From an uncultured Endomicrobiia bacterium (lineage in GTDB: Bacteria > Elusimicrobiota > Endomicrobiia > DTEH01), in NCBI GenBank assembly GCA_937936785.1, contig CALDDQ010000004.1:1-64000 (forward strand): DNA of 64,000 nt, in the 5' to 3' direction. The notes beneath the pieces were generated by a model that saw only the letters and a program-made list of their open reading frames with translations, was not told the origin of the DNA and made no database searches. The translations under genes and the position numbers were made by a program. This document shows positions 56,328 to 64,000 of the stretch, piece by piece. Each line of letters starts with the position of its first letter. Positions within the stretch are counted from its first letter, which is position 1.

Positions 56328-58061
56328 ATGTCTATGGAGAAAAATGATAAATCTTTGAACGAACTAACTGGATCAGAAATTTTTGTTAAAAGTTTAGAGA
56401 TGGAAGGTGTTGAAATAATGTTTGGAATACCTGGGGGTCAGGTGTTGCCAATTTTTGATAAACTTTATGATTCAAAGATAAGATTTATTTTAACTCGCCA
56501 TGAACAGGGTGCAGCACATATGGCTGAAGGTTATGCTCGTGCCACAGGTAAAGTTGGTGTTTGTTTATCAACTTCCGGTCCTGGTGCAACAAATTTGGTT
56601 ACAGGGATTGCGAATGCTTATATGGATTCAATACCAATAGTAGCATTCACAGGACAGGTTCCAACACATTTAATAGGTAACGATGCGTTTCAAGAAGCAG
56701 ATATAACTGGTATTACAAGACCTGTGACAAAACACAATTATTTAGTAAAAGATGTGAAAGATTTAGCAAGAACTATTCGGGAAGCATTTTACATTGCTAA
56801 AACTGGTCGTCCTGGACCTGTTTTAGTAGATATTCCTTCAGATGTACAACGTGCAAAAACAGAATTTATATGGCCACAAGAGGTTGAAATAATTTCTTAT
56901 AAGCCAAGTTATAAAGGTCATCCGGGACAAATTAAAAAGTTAGCACAGGTTATTAATGAATCTAATCAACCAGTTTTATATGTAGGGGGTGGGGTGGTGA
57001 GTTCAAACGCATCTGATGAATTAATAGAATTAGCTACGAAGTGTAATATCCCAGTTACAACAACACTGATGGCTTTAGGATCATTTCCTCCAGAGAACGA
57101 ATTGTCATTAGGGATGTTAGGAATGCATGGTAGTGCGTATGCTAACAAAGCTATTCAGCAGGCAGATTTAGTAATTTCTTTAGGTGCAAGATTTGACGAT
57201 AGATGTACGGGAAAATTATCTGCTTTTGCACCAAAAGCAAAACATATTGCACATGTTGATATAGATCCTACAAGTATTTCAAAAAATATTGTTGCAGATA
57301 TACCTGTTGTTGGTGATTGTAAATTAGTATTACAAGATTTATTAAAAGAAGTAAAACCAAAGAAACATACAGAATGGCTAAATCAGATTAAAAAGTTGAA
57401 GGAAGAGTTTCCATTGAAATATTCTAATGACGACAAGTTACGCCCGCAGTTTGTTGTTGAAGAAATTTCTAGGTTAACCAGAGGTGAGGCTATTGTAGTA
57501 ACTGAGGTTGGACAACATCAAATGTGGTCAGCACAATTTTATAAACCTGCTCGTGCAAGAAAATTTATCTCCTCAGGTGGTTTAGGTACAATGGGATTTG
57601 GTTTTCCAGCAGGTATTGGTGCAAAGTTTGGAAAACAAAAAGAAAAAGTTATAGTTATTGCAGGAGATGGATCATTTCAAATGAACATCCAAGAACTTGC
57701 TACTGCATCAATTAACAAAGTGAATGTAATTGTTTGTATTTTAAACAACTCATTTTTGGGCATGGTACGGCAGTGGCAACAGTTGTTTTATAATAAAAGA
57801 TATTCTCAAGTGCAACTATGTAGCCATTCGCATGATCCAAAAAAATGTCCAATACCAGATTTTGTAAAAATTACACAAGCGTATGGAGGAGAAGGGTTCA
57901 GAGTTACAGAAAAAAATGAAGTTGCAAGTGTATTAAAGGAAGCGTTTAAGATAAAAAATAAACCTGTTGTAATAGATTTTATAGTTGAAGACGAAGAAAA
58001 TGTTTTTCCGATGGTTCCTGCGGGAGCATCTTTGGATGAAATAATGATAAATTTGGCATAA
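56328..58061 (+). CDS. ilvB: Acetolactate synthase large subunit
   Basis: MFGIPGGQVLPIFDKLY; RHEQGAAHMAEGYARATGKVGVCLSTSGPGATNLVTGIANAYMDSIP; GDGSFQMNIQELATA. Confidence 0.97.
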   Translation: MSMEKNDKSLNELTGSEIFVKSLEMEGVEIMFGIPGGQVLPIFDKLYDSKIRFILTRHEQGAAHMAEGYARATGKVGVCLSTSGPGATNLVTGIANAYMDSIPIVAFTGQVPTHLIGNDAFQEADITGITRPVTKHNYLVKDVKDLARTIREAFYIAKTGRPGPVLVDIPSDVQRAKTEFIWPQEVEIISYKPSYKGHPGQIKKLAQVINESNQPVLYVGGGVVSSNASDELIELATKCNIPVTTTLMALGSFPPENELSLGMLGMHGSAYANKAIQQADLVISLGARFDDRCTGKLSAFAPKAKHIAHVDIDPTSISKNIVADIPVVGDCKLVLQDLLKEVKPKKHTEWLNQIKKLKEEFPLKYSNDDKLRPQFVVEEISRLTRGEAIVVTEVGQHQMWSAQFYKPARARKFISSGGLGTMGFGFPAGIGAKFGKQKEKVIVIAGDGSFQMNIQELATASINKVNVIVCILNNSFLGMVRQWQQLFYNKRYSQVQLCSHSHDPKKCPIPDFVKITQAYGGEGFRVTEKNEVASVLKEAFKIKNKPVVIDFIVEDEENVFPMVPAGASLDEIMINLA

Positions 58062-58136
58062 AGTTGTGTACATAATTTTTAAAATTAGTTTTTGTTATAT
58101 CAAGACAAGGCATATTATCATAACAGGAGAAAAAAT

Positions 58137-58622
58137 ATGAACGAGAGAAAGCATACAATTTCTGCTTTGGTTTATAACAAATCAGGTGTATTAGCACGTA
58201 TTTCAACTTTATTTGCAGCACGCGGGTATAATATAGATTCTTTAGCAGTTGGCGAAACTGAGAATCCGGAAATTTCGCGTATGACAATTATTGTTCGTGG
58301 TGATGAAAAGATTTTAGAACAGGTTGAAAAACAATTAAACAAACTTATTGATGTTATAAAAGTTTATGAATATAGTAAAACAGAACACATAGAACGTGAT
58401 TTGATGTTGATAAAAGTTAGTGCTAACAAAAATAATCGTTCTGAAATTATTGAAATTGTAGAAGTTTTTAGAGCTGATATTGTAGATTTTTATCATGATA
58501 GTTTGATTATAGAAATTACAGGAGATGAGGACAAACTTACTGCATTTATTAACCTATTGAAACCTTATGGAATTAAAGAAGTTGTAAGGACAGGTATTGT
58601 TGCTATTGCAAGAGGAAAATAA
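58137..58622 (+). CDS. ilvN: Acetolactate synthase small subunit
   Basis: HTISALVYNKSGVLARISTLFAARGYNIDSLAVGETENPEISRMTIIV; ATG at 58137 with AGGAG upstream. Confidence 0.96.
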   Translation: MNERKHTISALVYNKSGVLARISTLFAARGYNIDSLAVGETENPEISRMTIIVRGDEKILEQVEKQLNKLIDVIKVYEYSKTEHIERDLMLIKVSANKNNRSEIIEIVEVFRADIVDFYHDSLIIEITGDEDKLTAFINLLKPYGIKEVVRTGIVAIARGK

Positions 58623-58688
58623 TTTTTTTGTAAAATACAAAATTTTAATTATTTACTACCTATATTTCTCAATATTACAATAAAAGTT

Positions 58689-59522
58689 ATGAGACAAATA
58701 AGTTGTGAGTTGTTCAGTAACACTTTAAAAAGTTTACTTTTTGAGACGCAATATTTTATCCCAGAAGATGTCCTAGAAAATATTAAAGAATGTTATATAA
58801 ACGAATCAGACAGTATTTCAAGAGATGTTTTGAACAACATTTTACAAAATGCCAAATTGTCTGCAGCAACAAAACTTCCTTTGTGCCAGGATACTGGTAT
58901 ACCACAAATATTTTTAGAATTAGGATCATATGTGTATCTTAATTTTAATTTAGAAAAAACAGTGAAAAATGTTGTGAACATAGTTTATAATGAAGAAAAG
59001 TTGCGTAGTTCATGTGTTAGTGATCCATTGATAAGAAAAAATAATTTACACTGTTATTCTTTGCATGTAGATATTGTTGATAATGAAAGTTTAAAAGTCT
59101 CAGTTTTAATTCGTGGTGGTGGGTCGGAAAATATGTCAAAAACAGAGATGTTGTTACCGGGAACAACTGCTGATGAAATAAAAAATTTTATAGTAGATAA
59201 TGTTATAAATATGTTACCATACACATGTGCACCGGTAATTGTTGGGGTAGGTATTGGAGGAACATTTGAACAAAGTTCGTTGTTGGCAAAAAAAGCACTT
59301 CTTAGAAATATAGGACAACGTAACCAAGAAAAATTTTATTCTATGTTAGAAGATATGATAAAACAAAATGTTAATTTGAAAGGTTGTGGTGCGCTGGGTT
59401 TAGGAGGAAGAGTAAGTGTTTTAGATGTTTTTATAGAAACTAAACCGACGCATATTGCAACATTGCCTGTGAGTATAGTTTTGCAGTGTCATTCTGTAAG
59501 AAAAGCAAGTAAAGTAATATAG
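58689..59522 (+). CDS. Class I fumarate hydratase (or tartrate-type) alpha subunit
   Basis: KLPLCQDTGIPQIFLELG; LIRGGGSENMSKTEML; GVGIGGTFEQSSLLAKKALLR. Confidence 0.9.
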   Translation: MRQISCELFSNTLKSLLFETQYFIPEDVLENIKECYINESDSISRDVLNNILQNAKLSAATKLPLCQDTGIPQIFLELGSYVYLNFNLEKTVKNVVNIVYNEEKLRSSCVSDPLIRKNNLHCYSLHVDIVDNESLKVSVLIRGGGSENMSKTEMLLPGTTADEIKNFIVDNVINMLPYTCAPVIVGVGIGGTFEQSSLLAKKALLRNIGQRNQEKFYSMLEDMIKQNVNLKGCGALGLGGRVSVLDVFIETKPTHIATLPVSIVLQCHSVRKASKVI

Positions 59523-59578
59523 ATAATAATATTGTAGATAAAATATTGCATATATACTAAATCTTTAGGATTAAAAAA

Positions 59579-60103
59579 ATGGATATAGCAATAAGTTTAC
59601 CAATAAAAGATGAAACTTTGTTACCAAAATTAACTATTGGTGATAAGATAAGAGTTAATGGAGAACTATTTTTATTTCGTGATCAGGTTCATAAAAAAAT
59701 TGCAGAAAATGACACTGATCAGTTAGATAGTATAAATTTTTTAGGTTCTGGTGTATACTACTGTGCTCCAACACCGGTTAAGGAAGGTTTTTTAATAGGT
59801 TCTTTTGGTCCAACTTCATCTTACCGCATGGATAAATATACAGAGTATGTTTTAAAATTAGGATTTAAAGTAATGATTGGTAAAGGATACAGAAGTGACG
59901 ATATTGCATTATTATGTAAAAAATATAATGCAATATATGTGATAACATATGGAGGTTGTGGTGCATTGTTAAACCAATATGTTAAAGAAGTAAAACTATT
60001 GGCATATCAAAATCTTGGTACAGAAGCAATGCAGCGTGTTTTAGTGAAAGATTTCCCTGGTTATGTCGCGATTGATACTTTTGGAAACAAGTTGTGGAAA
60101 TAA
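59579..60103 (+). CDS. Class I fumarate hydratase (or tartrate-type) beta subunit
   Basis: LTIGDKIRVNGELFLFRDQVHKKI; SFGPTSSYRMDKYTEYVLKLGFKVMIGKGYRS. Confidence 0.92.
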   Translation: MDIAISLPIKDETLLPKLTIGDKIRVNGELFLFRDQVHKKIAENDTDQLDSINFLGSGVYYCAPTPVKEGFLIGSFGPTSSYRMDKYTEYVLKLGFKVMIGKGYRSDDIALLCKKYNAIYVITYGGCGALLNQYVKEVKLLAYQNLGTEAMQRVLVKDFPGYVAIDTFGNKLWK

Positions 60104-60125
60104 TAATTTGAAATTGGAGAGGTTG

Positions 60126-60797
60126 ATGAAAAAACAAAAAATACAAGAAGAAATTTCTTATTTCAATTCGCAATTATCTAACATGGAACAAGAAGTATTT
60201 AATTTTTCAAAATTGAGAGTGTATTCTAAATATTTTAATTTCGACAATATGAAAGATATTGAAATTTTAGAGATTGGTGGTGGATTAGGAAAATTTAGTT
60301 TTTGGTTAGCAGACAGGTTTCCAAAAATTAAAATTATTTCTACTGATATAAACGATACACTTATTAAAAAAGCTAATGATATTAACAAATATAAAAATTT
60401 AAAATTTCAGTGTGCCAACTGTGAAAAATTACCTTTTCCAGACAAATGTTTTGATATAGTTTTTGGAGTAGGGATTTTACATCATTTACCCAGTATTGAA
60501 AAAACAGTTTCAGAGATTAAAAGAGTTCTTAGGACAAACAAACAAACAAACAAACAAACAAAAACAACCTATATTGGCATAGAACCTAATTTTTATAATT
60601 TGTATAATTTATTTAGAATAAAATTTTGGCCAAAAGAAAAAACTGTAAATGAAAGACCAATTTTTATTTCGGAAATAAGAAATATATTTCAAAAAAATGA
60701 TTTTAAAGTTAATTTTGAATTTCTTTTCCCAAGATTTCCTTCAATAAAAAACAAAATATTATCTTCGTGTGTTAATATAGTTGCTGAGATAGAATAA
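60126..60797 (+). CDS. Class I SAM-dependent methyltransferase carrying a tetranucleotide repeat
   Basis: ILEIGGGLGKFSFWLADRFP; FDIVFGVGILHHLPSIEKTVSEIKRVLR; ATG at 60126 with GGAGAGG upstream. Confidence 0.88.
   Translation: MKKQKIQEEISYFNSQLSNMEQEVFNFSKLRVYSKYFNFDNMKDIEILEIGGGLGKFSFWLADRFPKIKIISTDINDTLIKKANDINKYKNLKFQCANCEKLPFPDKCFDIVFGVGILHHLPSIEKTVSEIKRVLRTNKQTNKQTKTTYIGIEPNFYNLYNLFRIKFWPKEKTVNERPIFISEIRNIFQKNDFKVNFEFLFPRFPSIKNKILSSCVNIVAEIE
60535..60562 (+). repeat. (CAAA)7 tetranucleotide repeat inside the methyltransferase ORF
   Basis: Seven uninterrupted CAAA units; encodes TNKQTNKQTK. Confidence 0.97.
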
Positions 60798-60867
60798 ATT
60801 CTTATGCACAAATATAAATTAGCACTTATGTTCTTTTTTATATATAAAAAAACTTTATTGTAAAATA

Positions 60868-60896
60868 TTGACAATTGTCTTTAGGTTTGTTATATT
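60868..60896 (+). promoter_or_regulatory. Sigma70-type promoter upstream of ppdK
   Basis: TTGACA (60868-60873), 17-nt spacer, TATATT (60891-60896). Confidence 0.65.
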
Positions 60897-61020
60897 TTTA
60901 ATAACTTCATTAAAAAAATCTAAATATAGTAAAAGTTTTAGTAAAATTTTGTTAAGCACATAGTTTTCTAACAATTTGAATTTAAAAAAAACAATTTTTT
61001 AAAACAGGAGATAAAATAGT

Positions 61021-63789
61021 ATGAGAAAATCACAGGAAGTTAAAAAAAGTTTAACAAAAAATCGTAAGTACGTATATTTTTTTGGTGGAGGGAAAGCTGA
61101 TGGTAATGAAAAAATGAAAGAATTACTTGGTGGCAAAGGTGCTAACTTAGCAGAGATGGCTGGGCATCCAAAGTTAAGATTACCTGTTCCACCAGGGTTT
61201 ACAATTACAACTGAAGTGTGCACTTATTATTATCAAAATAAGAAAAAATATCCAAAAGAATTAGAAGAACAAGTAAATACAGCGTTGAGAAAAATAGAAC
61301 TTTTAATGAACAAAAAGTTTGGTGATCCAGAAAATCCGTTGTTAGTATCAGTTCGTTCCGGAGCAAGAAAGTCAATGCCAGGAATGATGGAAACAGTTCT
61401 TAACATAGGCCTTACTTCAAAAACCATTCCAGGAATGATCAAACAAACAGGTGGAAATACAAGGTTTGTTTATGATGCTTACCGAAGGTTGATTATGATG
61501 TATTCTGATGTAGTAATGGAAAAAGCTGCTGGTATAGAACCGGAAGATGAAATGGGTATTAGAAGACAACTTGAAAGGTTAATGGACGAAATGAAAGAAC
61601 GTAAAGGGGTAAAAAATGATACTGACTTAGACGCAGATGATTTAAAGGTTTTGTGTGAAGAATTTAAGTCTAAAATTAAAGAAGTTTTAAAAAAAGAATT
61701 TCCTGATGATCATATGGAACAGTTGTGGGGCGGGATAGGGGCAGTGTTTGCTTCTTGGAATGGAAAACGAGCAGTAGCTTATAGAAAAATTGAAGGTATT
61801 CCAGACGATTGGGGGACTGCAGTGAATGTGCAGACAATGGTTTTTGGTAATATGGGGAACGATTCTGCAACAGGGGTAGCTTTTACAAGAAATCCTGGCA
61901 ATGGTGATAATAATTTTTATGGTGAATATTTGGTCAATGCTCAAGGAGAAGATGTAGTTGCCGGGATAAGAACACCGGCACCAATTAATGATTATAGTGC
62001 AAGTGAACACAACAAAAATTTAGTAACTTTAGAAAAAAGTATGCCTGAAATATACAAGCAACTTTTTATAATTCAAAAAAAATTAGAAAAACATTATCGT
62101 GATATGCAAGATATTGAGTTTACAATTGAAAAAGGTAAGTTATATATGTTGCAATGCAGAGTTGGAAAACGTAACGGTCCGGCAGCAGTAAAAATGGCAG
62201 TTGATATGGTAAAAGAAAAATTAATTACAAAAGAAGAAGCAATTATGAGAGTAACTCCTTCACAGCTTGATGAACTTTTACATCCAATAGTAGACCCAAA
62301 AGCAGAGAAAGAAAATAAACCCATTACTAAAGGTTTACCAGCGGGTCCGGGAGGTGCTGCTGGAATGATAGTTTTTTCAGCAAATGATGCAGTAGAGTGG
62401 AGCAAACAGGGAAAAAAAGTTATACTTGTTAGAGAAGAAACTAATCCAGAAGATGTAGAAGGTATGAGAGTTGCACAAGCAATTTTAACTGCGCGTGGTG
62501 GTATGACATCTCATGCAGCACTAGTAGCACGTGGTTGGGGAAAATGTTGTATAGTAGGTTGTGATGAATTAGAAATTGACTATTCAAACAAAAAATTAGT
62601 TGTTGGAGAAAAAGTTTTAAAAGAAGGTGATTGGATAACTTTAAACGGTACAAAAGGTTTGGTTTATGAAGGACAGTTGCCAATGTTTGACGCTACCGAA
62701 GAATCAACTTTGTTAAACGAATTTTTGTCTTTGTGTGACAAAATTCGTAAGTTAAAAATTAGGACAAACGCTGATACACCAAAAGATGCTAAAAAAGCAA
62801 GGTTTTTTGGTGCTGAAGGTATTGGTCTTTTCAGGATAGAACATATGTTTTATGGGGAAGGTTCTGACGAGCCATTATTTAAGTTACGTAAAATGATAAT
62901 GTCTAAGACAGAACAAGAACGTAGATCTGCATTAAACGAACTTTTTCCTTATATGAAAAAAGATATAAAGGCAACTTTGGAAGCAATGGATGGATATCCT
63001 GTTACAATAAGGTTAATAGATCCACCTTTACACGAGTTTGTCCCGCATGAAGAATCAAAGTTGTTAGAACTTGCAAAAAGTTTAAACATTGATATATCTA
63101 ACTTAGAAAAACGGGCAAATAGCTTAAGAGAGTCCAATCCTATGATGGGGCATCGTGGTGTGCGGTTGGGTGTTACATATCCAGAAATTACCGAGACACA
63201 AGCAAAAGCAATTTATGAAGCAACAGCAGAGTTGTTAAAGAATGGAAAGAAAGTTTTTCCTGAGATTATGATACCTGTTGTATGTAAAGAAACAGAAATT
63301 TTTGATCAAATAAAAATAATTAAGAAGGTTTATGAAGAAACTCTAAAAAAGTATGCAATGAAAAAAATTCCTCATTTGGTTGGTACGATGATAGAAATTC
63401 CGCGTGCTGCATTGGTAGCAAACAAAATTGCCGAAGTGGCAGAATTTTTTTCTTTTGGGACAAACGATTTGACACAGATGAGTTTTGGTTTTTCCAGAGA
63501 CGATATTGGCGGATTTTTGGCAGATTATCTGGACAAAAAGATTCTTAAAGAAGATCCGTTCCAAAGTATTGACCAGGAAGGTGTTGGCGAGTTGATAAAA
63601 ATTGCTATAGATCGCGGTCGTAAGATTAGAAAAGATTTAAAAGTTGGGATTTGTGGAGAACATGGTGGAGATCCTGCTTCAATAATTTTTTGCCACAAGG
63701 TAGGAATGAATTATGTAAGTTGTTCACCATTTAGAGTTCCAATTGCGAGGTTGTCAGCGGCAAGAGCTGTGCTTGAGTTGAAAAAATAG
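61021..63789 (+). CDS. ppdK: Pyruvate, phosphate dikinase
   Basis: YVYFFGGGKADGNEKMKELLGGKGANLAEMA; LTARGGMTSHAALVARGWGKCCIVGC; GEHGGDPASIIFCHKVGMNYVSCSPFRVPIARLSAARA. Confidence 0.98.
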   Translation: MRKSQEVKKSLTKNRKYVYFFGGGKADGNEKMKELLGGKGANLAEMAGHPKLRLPVPPGFTITTEVCTYYYQNKKKYPKELEEQVNTALRKIELLMNKKFGDPENPLLVSVRSGARKSMPGMMETVLNIGLTSKTIPGMIKQTGGNTRFVYDAYRRLIMMYSDVVMEKAAGIEPEDEMGIRRQLERLMDEMKERKGVKNDTDLDADDLKVLCEEFKSKIKEVLKKEFPDDHMEQLWGGIGAVFASWNGKRAVAYRKIEGIPDDWGTAVNVQTMVFGNMGNDSATGVAFTRNPGNGDNNFYGEYLVNAQGEDVVAGIRTPAPINDYSASEHNKNLVTLEKSMPEIYKQLFIIQKKLEKHYRDMQDIEFTIEKGKLYMLQCRVGKRNGPAAVKMAVDMVKEKLITKEEAIMRVTPSQLDELLHPIVDPKAEKENKPITKGLPAGPGGAAGMIVFSANDAVEWSKQGKKVILVREETNPEDVEGMRVAQAILTARGGMTSHAALVARGWGKCCIVGCDELEIDYSNKKLVVGEKVLKEGDWITLNGTKGLVYEGQLPMFDATEESTLLNEFLSLCDKIRKLKIRTNADTPKDAKKARFFGAEGIGLFRIEHMFYGEGSDEPLFKLRKMIMSKTEQERRSALNELFPYMKKDIKATLEAMDGYPVTIRLIDPPLHEFVPHEESKLLELAKSLNIDISNLEKRANSLRESNPMMGHRGVRLGVTYPEITETQAKAIYEATAELLKNGKKVFPEIMIPVVCKETEIFDQIKIIKKVYEETLKKYAMKKIPHLVGTMIEIPRAALVANKIAEVAEFFSFGTNDLTQMSFGFSRDDIGGFLADYLDKKILKEDPFQSIDQEGVGELIKIAIDRGRKIRKDLKVGICGEHGGDPASIIFCHKVGMNYVSCSPFRVPIARLSAARAVLELKK

Positions 63790-63899
63790 TTATTATTGGA
63801 AAATTTAACATTAGTGTGTTAGTTTATATATTTTGCGAGAATTGATAATAAAATTTTTTCTTTGGGTTTATTTTATATCCAAATTTGGAGTGTAAAAAT

Positions 63900-64000
63900 A
63901 TGATAAAAATTGACCAGTTAAAAGAATATGTAGATTTTTTAAAAACTACCGATATTGAAGAGTTGGAAATTGAAACTGTAGATGGAGAAAAAATTCATTT
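63900..64000 (+). CDS. accB: Acetyl-CoA carboxylase biotin carboxyl carrier protein, N-terminus (partial, runs off window)
   Basis: MIKIDQLKEYVDFLKTTDIEELEIETVDGEKIH resembles the AccB N-terminus. Confidence 0.65.
   Translation, partial: MIKIDQLKEYVDFLKTTDIEELEIETVDGEKIH

Noticed and set aside
56048-56330. T-box riboswitch for ilvB
   Set aside because: CCTCCGTCCC resembles part of a T-box 3' strand, but I could not find the GGTGGNACCGCG T-box sequence or a recognisable Stem I; left as an unclassified leader.

Overview
Very AT-rich (my impression, not calculated), densely coded bacterial chromosome segment. No rRNA, CRISPR array, transposase or phage module was seen. It opens with the end of tuf, then rpmG, tRNA-Trp, secE, nusG, rplK and rplA, and closes with ppdK and the start of accB. 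Five tRNAs are supported: Trp, Gln, Leu, Glu and Pro. Recognisable housekeeping blocks are gltX/hisG, gatA, uppP, hppA, recR, tig/clpP/lon, nadA/gmk/rpoZ/coaC/coaB/udg/priA, nifS, cimA, ilvD/ilvB/ilvN, a two-subunit class I fumarase and ppdK. Accessory content includes three minor-pseudopilin-like genes behind a consensus promoter, and many two-component proteins. A further cluster encodes a Kelch/FN3/FlgD-Ig surface protein and a PorV-like beta-barrel/TPR protein. An AmmeMemoRadiSam set is present as an AmrB-AmrA fusion plus an AmrS radical SAM protein. The items most worth following up are a potential ON/OFF (CAAA)7 repeat in a methyltransferase, a competing-hairpin leader before ilvB, and a possible BCAA-rich leader peptide before ilvD. 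Also notable are the AmrB-AmrA fusion with an export-like N-terminus, a helicase-dead PriA, a probable AUU start on the Kelch gene, and the PorV-like/FlgD-Ig cluster. Gene order and content would fit an Elusimicrobiota/Omnitrophota-type lineage, but that is a guess without phylogeny.
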